64,000 bases of DNA from Marivibrio sp040218065 (GCF_040218065.1 NZ_JAVJQE010000008.1:124001-188000), one strand, 5' to 3'; numbered from the stretch's first letter, positions 26,041-34,877 are shown. Program-made: numbers and translations. Notes: generated from the letters alone by a model not told the origin.

Positions 26041-26460
26041 CTACTCTCCCATGAGGTGCAGGGCCACGCGCCGCCCATGCGGGCGATCGCGATGCTCGAA
26101 CAGATAAATCCCCTGCCAGGTCCCCAGCTGCAGACGCCCGTCGGCAACGGGAATGGAAAGCTGCACCTGGGTGAGGGCGCTGCGAATATGCGCCGGCATG
26201 TCGTCCGGTCCTTCGGTCGTGTGGCGATAGAGCGCGGGGTCGCGGCTGACGAGGCGGGCGAAGAAATCCTCGAGGTCGCGCTGGACGTCCGGGTCGGCGT
26301 TCTCCTGGATGGTGAGCGAACAGGAGGTGTGGCGACAGAACAGGGTCAGCAGGCCCTCGGCGATCCCGGCCGCGCGCACCGCGTCTTCGACCGGCCGGGT
26401 GATCTCCAGCAAGCCGGGACCGCGGGTCTCCACCTGCACTTCCTCAGAGTGTTGGCGCAT
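26041..26460 (-). CDS. yjbQ: YjbQ family protein (UPF0047), secondary thiamine-phosphate synthase type
   Basis: A 139-residue protein of the YjbQ family. Conserved segments are LFCRHTSCSLTIQENADP, HTTEGPDDMPAHIRSAL and LGTWQGIYLFEHR. Family members were annotated as secondary thiamine-phosphate synthases because of weak complementation; the main function is unsettled. I start at 26460 where GGGAGAAG precedes the ATG. It overlaps the GNAT gene by 17 bases and ends 13 bases before the thiamine promoter, outside riboswitch control but immediately beside that operon. Confidence 0.92.
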   Translation of the reverse strand: MRQHSEEVQVETRGPGLLEITRPVEDAVRAAGIAEGLLTLFCRHTSCSLTIQENADPDVQRDLEDFFARLVSRDPALYRHTTEGPDDMPAHIRSALTQVQLSIPVADGRLQLGTWQGIYLFEHRDRPHGRRVALHLMGE

Positions 26461-26938
26461 CGTCTTCTCCCGCCCCGAGGCTCTTTTCGAAATAGATACG
26501 CTCAAAGCCGTCTTCGCGCCGCCGATCGGTCTCGCGATAGCCGCGCCTCGGATAAAAGTCGAGGTTCTCGGTCATCGCGGCGTTGGTGTAGAGCGTCGCG
26601 ATCCGGGCGCCTGCCGCTCTGCCGTCGGCCTCCGCGGCGGCCAACAGGCGTCGGCCCAGCCCGCGTCCCTGCAGGCTCGGCGCGACGGCGATCGTCTCGA
26701 TCATCCAACGGCGCGGGTCTTCGCTCGGCCGGGCGACGATGAAGCCCGCCGCCGCGCCCGACGCGTCGAGCGCCACCGTGGCCCGCCCGGCGGCCGCGGC
26801 GGCGGCGTAGTCCGCATCCATCGGCGCCGGACGCCGGCCGATGCGCGCGATGTAAGGCGCGAAGGCCTCCGCCGCCAGGGCGGCGAGCGTCGCGGCGTCC
26901 TCGGGTCGCGCACGGCGCAGGCTCCACCGCCCTGACAT
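26444..26938 (-). CDS. GNAT family N-acetyltransferase
   Basis: A 164-residue acetyltransferase with the acetyl-CoA loop APSLQGRGLGRRLLAAAEAD and the end block ENLDFYPRRGYRETDRR. The substrate is unknown. Its 3' end overlaps the yjbQ start by 17 bases and it begins 3 bases after the small hypothetical gene, so the three form one transcription unit. Confidence 0.88.
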   Translation of the reverse strand: MSGRWSLRRARPEDAATLAALAAEAFAPYIARIGRRPAPMDADYAAAAAAGRATVALDASGAAAGFIVARPSEDPRRWMIETIAVAPSLQGRGLGRRLLAAAEADGRAAGARIATLYTNAAMTENLDFYPRRGYRETDRRREDGFERIYFEKSLGAGEDDAPTL

Positions 26939-26941
26939 CGC

Positions 26942-27277
26942 CTAGATGATGTCGTCGTCGTCGGTGACGAGGTTGCTCAGCGCTGACAGGTTGCGGCGGA
27001 TGCGTTGTCGCGCGACCAGCTTGCGCTGCGCCTCCACCGGCAGGTCGGTGAAATTGATCATGTTTCGGCTGATCAGCACGTCGAGGATGTCCTCGGTGAT
27101 CCGCGCCATGTCAGTGTCGCTGTCGGACAGCGTGGCCCGCATCGCCTGCGGGCTGGCGCCGCGCAGATAGCGCAGCACCTCGGGATGATCGTTGGGCAGG
27201 AACTCCCGCGCGTGCGGGGCGCTCTTGTCCGCGATTCCCGAAATATGGCCGTCTTCGTCGCGCGACACGTAAGGCAT
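26942..27277 (-). CDS. Conserved small protein, function unknown
   Basis: About 111 residues starting MPYVSRDEDGHISGIAD and ending with an acidic TDDDDII tail. The pattern MARITEDILDVLISRNMI followed by FTDLPVEAQRKL matches a family of short proteobacterial proteins often mislabelled as tryptophan-synthase-like. No catalytic motif is visible. The start could also be at 27313 (12 residues longer); neither has a good ribosome site. It is the first gene of the unit with the GNAT and yjbQ genes. Confidence 0.75.
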   Translation of the reverse strand: MPYVSRDEDGHISGIADKSAPHAREFLPNDHPEVLRYLRGASPQAMRATLSDSDTDMARITEDILDVLISRNMINFTDLPVEAQRKLVARQRIRRNLSALSNLVTDDDDII

Positions 27278-27375
27278 AAGCGCGAGTCTGAGGGAAATCG
27301 CGCGCGCGGGCAATAAGAACCCCGCACCCGCCCGCGGGCCCGGAGCGTGAAGGGAGAGAGGGAGCGCGGCGCCGA

Positions 27376-27405
27376 AAAAGGCCGGCGGAGCGCCGCCGGC
27401 CTTTT
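27376..27405 (-). terminator. Rho-independent terminator of the ATP synthase F0 operon
   Basis: A 13-base-pair stem AAAAGGCCGGCGG / CCGCCGGCCTTTT with a 4-base loop, 25 bases past the atpF stop. The stem ends in A and T runs, so it can stop transcription in both directions. Confidence 0.9.
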
Positions 27406-27430
27406 CAGCGTCCTTCCGAGGGGAAGGAGA

Positions 27431-27925
27431 TCAGTTCAGCCGGGTCGAGACCGACTGGATCGCGTCGTCCATCGCCTTGGCGCCGGCGGGGCCGGACATC
27501 TGGTCGGCGATCACCGAGCGCGCCGCCAGAATCGCCATGTCGACGGCCTTGCCGCGGACCTCGCGGATGGCGTTGGCCTCGGCTTGGGAGATCTTGTCCT
27601 TCGCCTGGGCCTCGCGCCGCGCGACGGTCTCCTCGAGGCGCGCCTGCGCCTCCTTCTTCATCGCGGCGGCTTCCTTCTTGGCGTTCTCGACGATCTGCTC
27701 GGCCTGGGTCTCGGCGTCGCGCTGGGCCTTCTTGGCCTCGGCGAGGCGACGGTTGGCCTCTTCCTTCAGCTCTTCGGCCTGCTCGATCTCCGCGCGAATG
27801 CGCTCGATCCGGCCGTAGATCGCCCCCTTCACCGCGCCGGAGCCTTTCCAGACCATCAGGGCCACGAAGCCGACGAACGAGACGGCGACCCAAAGGGTGG
27901 TGTTCTGCAGCAGCGAGTCTTCCAT
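27431..27925 (-). CDS. atpF: ATP synthase F0 subunit b
   Basis: Peripheral stalk subunit linking F0 and F1. The 164-residue protein has one N-terminal membrane helix (TLWVAVSFVGFVALMVW, residues about 10-26) followed by a long charged coiled coil (EEANRRLAEAKKAQRDAETQ). It is the last gene of the F0 operon, 6 bases after the b' gene, and is followed by a strong terminator. Having separate b and b' genes is typical of alphaproteobacteria and phototrophs. Confidence 0.95.
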   Translation of the reverse strand: MEDSLLQNTTLWVAVSFVGFVALMVWKGSGAVKGAIYGRIERIRAEIEQAEELKEEANRRLAEAKKAQRDAETQAEQIVENAKKEAAAMKKEAQARLEETVARREAQAKDKISQAEANAIREVRGKAVDMAILAARSVIADQMSGPAGAKAMDDAIQSVSTRLN

Positions 27926-27931
27926 GATCCC

Positions 27932-28525
27932 TTAGGCCTCCTTCGCCGCGCTTTGGACCGCCTTCTTCACGGCGGCGCCCTCGGGCTTGTTTCCGGTCAG
28001 CTTGGCGACCGACTCGGCGGCGATCTCCTCGGCGACGTTCTGCAACTCGGCCATGGCGTCCTTGCGGGCGTCGGCGATGCGGCCTTCGGCTTCCGAGATC
28101 ATGGCGGACAGCTCGGTGTCGTGCCGGGCGATGCGGTTGTCGTACTCCGTCTTCAGCTGATCCTGCGTCCGGCGGAACTCCTCCTGCGCGGAGGCGCGCG
28201 CCTCCGAGAGAAGCTTCTCGTACTCGGCCGTGACCTGCTCGACCTCTTCCTTCAACTTCTCGGCCCGCTCCAGATCGGCGGAGACCTTCTGCTGGCGCTG
28301 CTCGATCACCTCGCCGACGCGCGGCAGGGCGACCTTCCACATCAGCAGGAAGAGCACCAGGAAGCTGACCACCAGCCAGAACAGCTGGCTGGGAAACGAG
28401 GACGGGTCGAGCTGCGGCATGCCGACGCCGCCGCCCTGTTCGGCGGCCAGCGCCGCGCCGATCGGGCTTGCGAAGGCGATCAGCGCCGCCGCGCCCGCCG
28501 TGCGGATATGATTGAAGGCTGTCAT
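27932..28525 (-). CDS. atpG: ATP synthase F0 subunit b'
   Basis: Second, divergent b subunit that pairs with AtpF. The 197-residue protein has a leader-like hydrophobic N-terminus (residues about 5-27), a short linker with PQLDPSSFPSQLFWL, a membrane helix (VVSFLVLFLLMWKVALP) and a long coiled coil. The extra N-terminal segment is common in b' proteins. The start could also be TTG 28531. A 26-base tandem repeat lies directly upstream in the leader. Confidence 0.93.
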   Translation of the reverse strand: MTAFNHIRTAGAAALIAFASPIGAALAAEQGGGVGMPQLDPSSFPSQLFWLVVSFLVLFLLMWKVALPRVGEVIEQRQQKVSADLERAEKLKEEVEQVTAEYEKLLSEARASAQEEFRRTQDQLKTEYDNRIARHDTELSAMISEAEGRIADARKDAMAELQNVAEEIAAESVAKLTGNKPEGAAVKKAVQSAAKEA

Positions 28526-28540
28526 GATCAATCCGGCCTT

Positions 28541-28592
28541 TTTAAGTCCCGTACAGGACAGTCCGTTTTAAGTCCCGTACAGGACGGTCCGT
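28541..28592. repeat. 26-base tandem duplication upstream of the b' gene
   Basis: Two adjacent 26-base units, 28541-28566 and 28567-28592, differ at one position (A or G). Each contains the near-palindrome GTCCCGTACAGGAC. The pair lies between atpE and the b' gene, about 15 bases ahead of the b' start. Confidence 0.95.
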
Positions 28593-28634
28593 GATGGCGC
28601 GCCGACGAAGGCGCGCCGCGCGGATAAGGCAGAC

Positions 28635-28666
28635 GGGCGCGCGATCCCTACAAGGTCCGCGCGCCC
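28635..28666 (-). other. Intercistronic hairpin after atpE
   Basis: GGGCGCGCG (28635-28643) and CGCGCGCCC (28658-28666) form a perfect 9-pair stem with a 14-base loop, 12 bases past the atpE stop. No T run follows, so it is not an obvious terminator; RNA stabilisation or partial attenuation to raise c-subunit yield is the likely role. Confidence 0.6.
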
Positions 28667-28678
28667 GCCGCCGCCCGA

Positions 28679-28903
28679 TCAGGTGAACAGGATCAGGAAC
28701 GCGATCAGCAGCGCGAAGAGGCCGATGGCCTCGACCAGCGCGAAGCCCAGCATCGACAGGCCGAAGACCTGGCTGCGGGAGGCCGGATTGCGCGCGACCG
28801 ACGAGATCAGCGACGAGAAGATGTTGCCGATGCCGATGCCCACGCCGAAAAGCGCGATGCAGGCAAGACCGGCGCCGATCATCTTGGCGGCTTCGACTTC
28901 CAT
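28679..28903 (-). CDS. atpE: ATP synthase F0 subunit c
   Basis: A 74-residue two-helix hairpin forming the proton rotor ring. The ion-binding carboxylate is Glu58 in FALVEAIGLFALL, and the loop is ARNPASRSQ. No Na+-type Gln/Thr signature is seen near the carboxylate, so it is probably H+-coupled. A hairpin and tandem repeat follow before the b' gene, consistent with the higher dosage this subunit needs. Confidence 0.97.
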   Translation of the reverse strand: MEVEAAKMIGAGLACIALFGVGIGIGNIFSSLISSVARNPASRSQVFGLSMLGFALVEAIGLFALLIAFLILFT

Positions 28904-29030
28904 GAGACTAGTCCTTTCCTTCTTTCAAGGGTGCTCCCACGGGCGAGGGGATTCGGTTGTAGGCCTCTCCCGCGGGACGGTTGCGGACGCGCCGTCTTAA
29001 GCGCGCGCCCGATCTTCTGCGCCGCGCCGA

Positions 29031-29762
29031 TCAATGCAGATGCAGCGCGTCGTTGAGATAGAGGCAGGTCAGGATCGTGAACACGTACGCCTGAATGAAG
29101 GCGATCATGAACTCGAACCCGATCAGCAGCACGTTCAGGCCGAGCGGCAGCAGCGCGCCGACGCCGAAGGTCGCCGCGCCGAGGCCGAAGACGAAGCCCG
29201 CGAACACCTTAAGCATGGTGTGGCCGGCCACCATGTTGGCGAACAGACGCACCGACAGGCTGATCGGCCGCGAGAGATAGCTGATGATCTCGATCGGGAT
29301 GATCAGCGGGTAGAGGAACTTCGGCGCGCCTTCGGGCACGAAGAAGCTGAAGAAATGCAGCCCGTGCTTGAAGAGACCCACCAGCGTCACGAACAGAAAC
29401 ACGAAGATCGCCATCGCGAAGGTGACGATGATGTGGCTGGTGTAGGTGAAGGAGCCCGGGATCATGCCGAGCGCGTTGCCGAACAGCACGAACATGAAGA
29501 TCGTGAAGACCAGCGGGAAGTACTTCCGCCCTTCGCTGCCGACGTTGTCGCGGATCATGTTGCCGATGAACTCGTAGACCGACTCGGCCATCGACTGCCA
29601 GGGGCCCGGCACCATCTCGCGCTTGCGCATGCCGCCCACCAGGAACGCCGTCGCCGTGATCACCGCGATGGTCATCCACAGCGACGAGTTGGTGTAGTCG
29701 AGCCCGGAGGGAAGCTCGATGATCGGCTTGATCGTGAACTGCTCTAGCGGACTAGTGGCCAC
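29031..29762 (-). CDS. atpB: ATP synthase F0 subunit a
   Basis: The 243-residue membrane subunit forming the proton half-channels. Conserved pieces are SLSVRLFANMVAGHTMLKVF with the essential Arg, and the C-terminal FIQAYVFTILTCLYLNDALHLH. The start appears to be GTG 29762 with a weak ribosome site. It lies between atpI (75-base gap) and atpE (127-base gap). Confidence 0.96.
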   Translation of the reverse strand: MATSPLEQFTIKPIIELPSGLDYTNSSLWMTIAVITATAFLVGGMRKREMVPGPWQSMAESVYEFIGNMIRDNVGSEGRKYFPLVFTIFMFVLFGNALGMIPGSFTYTSHIIVTFAMAIFVFLFVTLVGLFKHGLHFFSFFVPEGAPKFLYPLIIPIEIISYLSRPISLSVRLFANMVAGHTMLKVFAGFVFGLGAATFGVGALLPLGLNVLLIGFEFMIAFIQAYVFTILTCLYLNDALHLH

Positions 29763-29837
29763 TGGTCACCCCATTCGCTGCTGCGCCGGCGGGCCTCGAT
29801 CGCCCGGCCGGCGCCGTTGAATCCGCGACAGGCTTGG

Positions 29838-30215
29838 TCAGCCCGTCTTGTCCTCGTCTACGTCGTCCCGAACGCCCGATCCCTTGGTCGGCCGCCGCCA
29901 GCCGATCGCGGAGTCCTTGCCCTCGACCAGCCGGTACACGTTCATCACCCCTGCGCCGCCGCCGAGAAAGAAGAACAGAACCATCAACCACGGTCCCGTC
30001 CCCAACCAGCGATCCAGCAGCCACCCGACGCCGACGCCGACCATCAGCGCGGCGACCAGCTCGCTGCCGATCCGCAGGGCGTAGGCCGCGCCTTGCCAGG
30101 GCGTCTTCGGGGCGCCGTCTTTCGACCGATCGGCGTTGTGCGTCGCGTCGTACTGCGCGCGCGCGGCTTTCAATCGGCGTTCGAAATCGTCGTCCCCGCC
30201 GCTCCCGTCATTCAT
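29838..30215 (-). CDS. atpI: AtpI/AtpZ-family ATP synthase assembly protein
   Basis: A 125-residue protein with a charged N-terminus, then two membrane helices (ELVAALMVGVGVGWLLDRWL and PWLMVLFFFLGGGAGVMNVY) and a charged tail. This is the AtpI/AtpZ pattern, thought to help c-ring assembly or Mg/Ca handling. As first gene of the F0 operon it is in the usual place. A good promoter lies 62 bases upstream. Confidence 0.9.
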   Translation of the reverse strand: MNDGSGGDDDFERRLKAARAQYDATHNADRSKDGAPKTPWQGAAYALRIGSELVAALMVGVGVGWLLDRWLGTGPWLMVLFFFLGGGAGVMNVYRLVEGKDSAIGWRRPTKGSGVRDDVDEDKTG

Positions 30216-30276
30216 CGCGGCCTGTCACCTTCTCTCGGCGTCGGGATAGAAAACACCCCCTCCCGAGCGCGGGCGC

Positions 30277-30305
30277 ACAATAGGCGCCGCCCCGTGCCCC
30301 GTCAA
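30277..30305 (-). promoter_or_regulatory. Sigma-70-type promoter of the atpI operon
   Basis: On the minus strand TTGACG (30300-30305), 17-base spacer, TATTGT (30277-30282). The -35 matches five of six consensus bases and the -10 four of six. It lies between the smc stop and atpI, giving a leader of about 55 bases. Confidence 0.6.
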
Positions 30306-30323
30306 GGCGCGGAACGCCCGAAA

Positions 30324-33300
30324 TCAGGCGCTTTCGCGCAGTCGGACGGCCTGGGTCAGATCGACGGAGACGAGCTGGGAGATTCCGCGTTCGGCCATGG
30401 TGACGCCGAACAGCCGATCGACCCGCGCCATGGTCAGGCGGTGGTGGGTGACGATCAGGAAGCGCGTGGTCCCGTTGTGGGCGATTTCGTCCAGCAGCGT
30501 GCAGAAGCGATCCACGTTCGAATCGTCGAGCGGGGCGTCCACCTCGTCCAGCACGCAGATCGGCGCGGGGTTGGTCAGGAACACCCCGAACAGCAGGGCG
30601 AGCGCCGTCAGCGCCTGCTCCCCGCCCGACAGCAGCGAGAGGATCTGCATCTTCTTGCCCGGCGGGCTCGCCATGATCTCCAGACCCGCCTCCAGCGGAT
30701 CGTCGGATTCGGTGAGCGTCAGCTTCGCTTCGCCCCCGCCGAACAGGCGGACGAACAACTCGCGGAAATGGGCGTCGACTTTCTCGAAGGCGGCCAGCAG
30801 GCGCTCGCGCCCCTCGCGGTTCAGGGCGTTGATGCCTTGGCGCAGGCGCGCGATGGCGGCCAGCAGATCCTCGCGCTCGTTGGTCATGCTCTCGATCTGC
30901 TGGGAAAGCTCGCTGGCCTCCTGCTCGGCGCGCAGATTGACCGGACCGATATTGTCGCGCTCGCGCTTCAACCGCTCGATCTTCGAATCGACCTCGTCTA
31001 GCGCGGGCAGGCGCGCGTCCTCTTCCAGCTCCGCAATCCCCAGCGCTTCGTCAGGGCGGACCTCCAGCTTCTCGGCGATCTGATCGGCGACCACGCCCGC
31101 GGCCTGCTCGGCCGTCTCGACCTCCGCCTCGCGGCGCACGCGGATCTCGCGCGCTTCGGCGAGGCCGCCTTCGACCCTGCGCAGGTCTCGGTCGGCCTCG
31201 ACCTGCTCGGCTTCGGCCTTGGCCAGCGCCTCGGCGGCGGCGTTTCGGCGGGTATCGCTCTCGGCGATCTGCGTCAGCAGGCCGTCGCGCTGGGCGGCGA
31301 TCTCGGCCGGGCGGCTCTCGATCTCGACCAGGCCCTGTTCCGCCTCGGTCTTGCGCGCGTCCAGGTCCGCCATGCGCCGGCCGGCGCCCTCCGCACGCTC
31401 GCGCCAGCCGCGTTCCTCGCCCGAGATCGACTCGAGCCGCCGCGCGCGCGCCTCCGCCTCGCGCTTTAGCTGCTCGTGCGCGCCGCGCTTCTCGACTTGG
31501 TCGGTGCGCAGCTCGGCCAGTTGGGTGCGCATGCGCGCCACCCGCTCGCGCGCGGCGCTGGGGTCCTCCAACACTTTCAGCGCGCTGTCGGCCGCGTCGA
31601 TCGTCTCCTTGGCTTCGACCTCGTCGGCCGCGAGGCGCTCCTCCTCCTCGGTTATCGAGTCGAGACGCGAGCGCGCGGCGGCGGATCTGTTTTCCAGGGT
31701 CGAGAGCTCCTGGCGCGCGTCGTTCACCGCCTGGAAAGCCTGCGCATAGGCGCTGCGGGCGGCCCGGGCGGCCTCGACCGCGTCGCTCTCGGCGGCCAAG
31801 GCGGCGTCGCGCGCCTCGACCATCGCCTGAATGTCGGCCTCGGCCTTGGCGCGGGCGTCCTCGGCGGCGCGTTCGTTGGCGGCGCGGGCTTCGGCCAGTT
31901 CCGCCTCGGCTTGCGTGCGGACGCGCTCCAGCGCTCGCTCCGCCTCCGCGCGCTGCTCCGTCAATTCGGCGAGACGATTGCGCTGCTCCAGACGTCGGGC
32001 GGCCGGCGTCTCCGCGCCGGGCCGCACGGTCAGCCCGTCCCAGCGCCAGAAGCCGCCGTCGCGGCTGACCAGACGCTGGCCCGGGGCCAAGTCCGGATGC
32101 AGCCGTTCGCCGTCCTCGAAGGCCGCGACCACGCCGATCTGCGAGAGCCGACGGGCCAGCGCTTTGGGAGCGCGGACATAGGCGGACAAAGGCGTCGCGC
32201 CCGACGGCAATTCCGGCGCGTGGCTCAGGGGCGGCAGATCGCGCCAATGGCTCGCCGCGGCCTCCTCCAGCGCGGCGTCCAGATCCTCGCCCAAGGCGGC
32301 GCCCAGCGCGGCTTCGAAGCCGCCGTCGACCGTCACCTTGTCGATCGCAGGCGGGTATTGATCCTCCGCGTCACGCGCAAGCAGGCGGGAGAGCGTCTGC
32401 TCCTCCGTCGCCAGAGCCGAGTGCGCCTTGTCCGCTTGGCTCACCCGATCGCGCGCGGCGCGCTCGATCTCGTCCAGCCGGCGACGCGCCTCGACGATCG
32501 CCGTCTCGATCGCCTCACGGCTGGTGCGTTCCGCCTCCGCCACCTCGTCGCGCAGGCGGCTCGCCGCGTCGGTCTTTGCGGCGCTTTCCTCGTCGGCGCG
32601 GGCGCTGGCCGCCTCGGCTTCGGCGAGCGCCGCCTCGGCGGCTTCCGCGGCGGCGCGCGCGCCCTCGATGTCGCCGGCCTGCGCCACGTCGCTCTCCAGC
32701 CCGCGACGCTCCTCGGCCAGCGTCGATCGGCGTGCGGCGATGCGCTCAAGCCGCTGGCGGCCTTCCTCGATCCGGCGCGTGAGGCTGGCGCGCTGGGCGT
32801 CTACGCCGGCGACGTGCTCGGTCAACTCCTGAAGCTCCGCCTCCTTCCCCGCGACGGCGGCGTCGGCGGCCTCGCGCGCGCGGTGCGCGGCCTCCGCAGC
32901 CTCAGCCTCGCCGGCTTGGGCGGCTGCGATCTCGGCGCGCTCCGCGGCCAAGCGTTCCAGCGCGCTTTCCGCATCGCTTTTCAACTGCCCCTCGCGCTCG
33001 ATATCCGCGGCGAGCTGCTCGAGGCGCTGCGTCAAGGTCTCCTGGCGTTCGAGGAGCCGGTTCTCCTCCTGATCCAGCTCGCGCTCGGCCAGCTTCAGGC
33101 GCTGCAGCTCGGCCGCGGCCTCGGCTTCTTGCCTGCGCAGCTCGGGCAAGGCGGTCTGCGCGTCGGCCTGACGCTTCGCCGCCGAAGCCGCCGCCTCGGT
33201 CCGCTCATAGACCGCCTGTTCGGCCTCCTGCAGGCGAGCCTTGGCGACCTCGACCGCGGCTTGCGCGGCGGTCCAGCGCAGATGCAGCTGGATCGCCTCC

Positions 33301-33983
33301 TGCCGGCGCAGTTGCTCGGAGATGCGGCGATAGCGGTTGGCTTGGCGCGCCTGGCGCTGCAGCCCGGCGCTCTGGCTTTCCAGCGCGCCGATGACGTCCT
33401 CCAGACGCTCAAGGTTCGCTTCCGCCGCGCGCAGGCGCAACTCCGCCTCATGCCGGCGGGAATGCAGGCCGCGGATGCCGGCGGCCTCCTCCAGCAGCGT
33501 GCGCCGCTCGGTCGGTTTGGCGCCGATCAGCGCGCCCACGCGGCCCTGACTGACGATCGCGGTGGAATTCGCGCCCGAGGCCAGATCGGCGAACAGCAGC
33601 TGCACGTCGCGCGCGCGGACCTCCTTCCCGTTGATCCGGTAGGTGCTGCCCTGGCCGCGGTCGATGCGTCGGGTGATCTCGATCTCGTCGACGTCGTTGT
33701 AGGCGGCGGGCGCGTCGCGCTCCTGGTTGTTCAGCACGACGGAGACTTCGGCCGAATTGCGCTGGGCGCGGGTGGAGGAGCCGCCGAAGATGACGTCGTC
33801 CATCTCGCCGCCGCGCATGCGCTTGGCCGACGTCTCGCCCATCACCCAGCGCAAACTTTCGATGACGTTCGACTTGCCGCAGCCGTTAGGGCCGACGACT
33901 CCGGTGATCCCCGGCTCGATCAGGAGCTCGGTCTGGTCCACGAAGGACTTGAACCCGTGCAGTCTGATCTTTTTGAAATCCAC
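30324..33983 (-). CDS. smc: Chromosome segregation protein SMC
   Basis: A 1219-residue structural maintenance of chromosomes ATPase. The N-terminal head has Walker A GPNGCGKSN (residues 31-39); coiled coils rich in Ala, Glu and Arg flank a hinge domain at about residues 545-665; the C-terminal head has the signature LLSGGEQALTALALLFG and Walker B PICVLDEVDAPLDDSN. The start is GTG 33983 (MDFKKIRLHGFKSF) with no clear ribosome site. It follows dsbA and dciA on the same strand, a common alphaproteobacterial order. scpA and scpB are not in the window. Confidence 0.97.
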   Translation of the reverse strand: MDFKKIRLHGFKSFVDQTELLIEPGITGVVGPNGCGKSNVIESLRWVMGETSAKRMRGGEMDDVIFGGSSTRAQRNSAEVSVVLNNQERDAPAAYNDVDEIEITRRIDRGQGSTYRINGKEVRARDVQLLFADLASGANSTAIVSQGRVGALIGAKPTERRTLLEEAAGIRGLHSRRHEAELRLRAAEANLERLEDVIGALESQSAGLQRQARQANRYRRISEQLRRQEAIQLHLRWTAAQAAVEVAKARLQEAEQAVYERTEAAASAAKRQADAQTALPELRRQEAEAAAELQRLKLAERELDQEENRLLERQETLTQRLEQLAADIEREGQLKSDAESALERLAAERAEIAAAQAGEAEAAEAAHRAREAADAAVAGKEAELQELTEHVAGVDAQRASLTRRIEEGRQRLERIAARRSTLAEERRGLESDVAQAGDIEGARAAAEAAEAALAEAEAASARADEESAAKTDAASRLRDEVAEAERTSREAIETAIVEARRRLDEIERAARDRVSQADKAHSALATEEQTLSRLLARDAEDQYPPAIDKVTVDGGFEAALGAALGEDLDAALEEAAASHWRDLPPLSHAPELPSGATPLSAYVRAPKALARRLSQIGVVAAFEDGERLHPDLAPGQRLVSRDGGFWRWDGLTVRPGAETPAARRLEQRNRLAELTEQRAEAERALERVRTQAEAELAEARAANERAAEDARAKAEADIQAMVEARDAALAAESDAVEAARAARSAYAQAFQAVNDARQELSTLENRSAAARSRLDSITEEEERLAADEVEAKETIDAADSALKVLEDPSAARERVARMRTQLAELRTDQVEKRGAHEQLKREAEARARRLESISGEERGWRERAEGAGRRMADLDARKTEAEQGLVEIESRPAEIAAQRDGLLTQIAESDTRRNAAAEALAKAEAEQVEADRDLRRVEGGLAEAREIRVRREAEVETAEQAAGVVADQIAEKLEVRPDEALGIAELEEDARLPALDEVDSKIERLKRERDNIGPVNLRAEQEASELSQQIESMTNEREDLLAAIARLRQGINALNREGRERLLAAFEKVDAHFRELFVRLFGGGEAKLTLTESDDPLEAGLEIMASPPGKKMQILSLLSGGEQALTALALLFGVFLTNPAPICVLDEVDAPLDDSNVDRFCTLLDEIAHNGTTRFLIVTHHRLTMARVDRLFGVTMAERGISQLVSVDLTQAVRLRESA

Positions 33984-34132
33984 CCGCTGGAAATCCCGAT
34001 GCTGCGGCCGGCGCTCCGAGACGGTGCGCCAAAAAACGACGGAATCCCGCCCGAAAGCCGGGCGGCTGGGTCAGTGAGGCCCGATTCTAAACGACCCGCA
34101 AGGGGCGGCTCGACCGGCGCGCCCGGCTCGCG

Positions 34133-34774
34133 TCAGGTCGCCTCGGCCTCAATCGCGTCGGCGAAGGTCTCGAACGGCTGGGCGCCGACGATCTTCTCGT
34201 CGCCGATGATGAAGGTGGGGGTCGAGCTGATCTCGAACTCGTCCGCGTAGGCGTTGCGGCTGTCGCGCAGCGCGGCGAACAGCGCCTCGTTCTGGAAGCA
34301 GGCGTCGATCTCGCCCGCGGACATGCCGGCGAAACGCCCGATCTGGGCGAGCGCGCCGAGCACGTCCTGGGAGGTCGACCATTCCGGCTGCTGATCGAAC
34401 AGCGTCTCCAGCAGCGGATAGAAACGATCCTCCGGCGCGCAGCGCACCAGCATCGAGGCCGCGACGGCCGGGCCGTTCAGCGGGAAGTCGCGATAGATCA
34501 GCTTGGCGCGCCCGGCTTCGATATAGGCGCTCTTGAGGCGCGGCAGGGTGTCCTGATGGAAGGCGCGGCAGTGCGGGCAGCTCAGCGAGGAGTACTCGTA
34601 GATCGTCACCGGCGCGTCCGGATCGCCCAGCACGCGGTCCTGCATCATCTCCTCGACGGAGCGCGCCTGGGCGTAGGCCGGGCGCACGAGCCCGGCGGCG
34701 CCGAGCGCGACCGCGCCGGCGCCCAGGGCGAGACCGTGGAAGCGGCGGCGGGTGAGGGCGGAAATCTCGGTCAT
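34133..34774 (-). CDS. DsbA-family thiol-disulfide oxidoreductase, Tat-type signal
   Basis: A 213-residue periplasmic thioredoxin-fold protein. The N-terminus has a twin-arginine type signal (TRRRFHGLALGAGAVALG) and cleavage near AYAQA. The active site is Cys66-Pro-His-Cys69 (SCPHC) and the cis-Pro loop is SSTPTFIIG. The CPHC site is that of DsbA-like oxidases, while the fold (thioredoxin_4) also covers DsbG/BdbD relatives. It lies between dciA and smc. The window also encodes a DsbD/ScsB-type reductase. Confidence 0.92.
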   Translation of the reverse strand: MTEISALTRRRFHGLALGAGAVALGAAGLVRPAYAQARSVEEMMQDRVLGDPDAPVTIYEYSSLSCPHCRAFHQDTLPRLKSAYIEAGRAKLIYRDFPLNGPAVAASMLVRCAPEDRFYPLLETLFDQQPEWSTSQDVLGALAQIGRFAGMSAGEIDACFQNEALFAALRDSRNAYADEFEISSTPTFIIGDEKIVGAQPFETFADAIEAEAT

Positions 34775-34877
34775 GGCGCTGGCGTCTCCTCGAAACTGCC
34801 GGGTCCGTCGAAGCGGCGCGGAGTATAGGGGCGGGGCCGCAGCCCGACAACCGCAACAGGACCCCGCGCCCGAGGCG

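Noticed and set aside
25035..26147. Upstream extension of the thiE frame
   Set aside because: It overlaps thiM and the riboswitch in another frame, and the translation is Arg/Pro-rich noise; thiE begins at 25034 by ATGA overlap.
34047..34065. CCGCCCG/CGGGCGG hairpin after dsbA as a terminator
   Set aside because: The stem is short and the T run is about eight bases away, so I do not call it a terminator.
31476..34250. 924-codon open frame on the plus strand
   Set aside because: Antisense shadow of smc; the minus strand has the clear Walker and hinge motifs.
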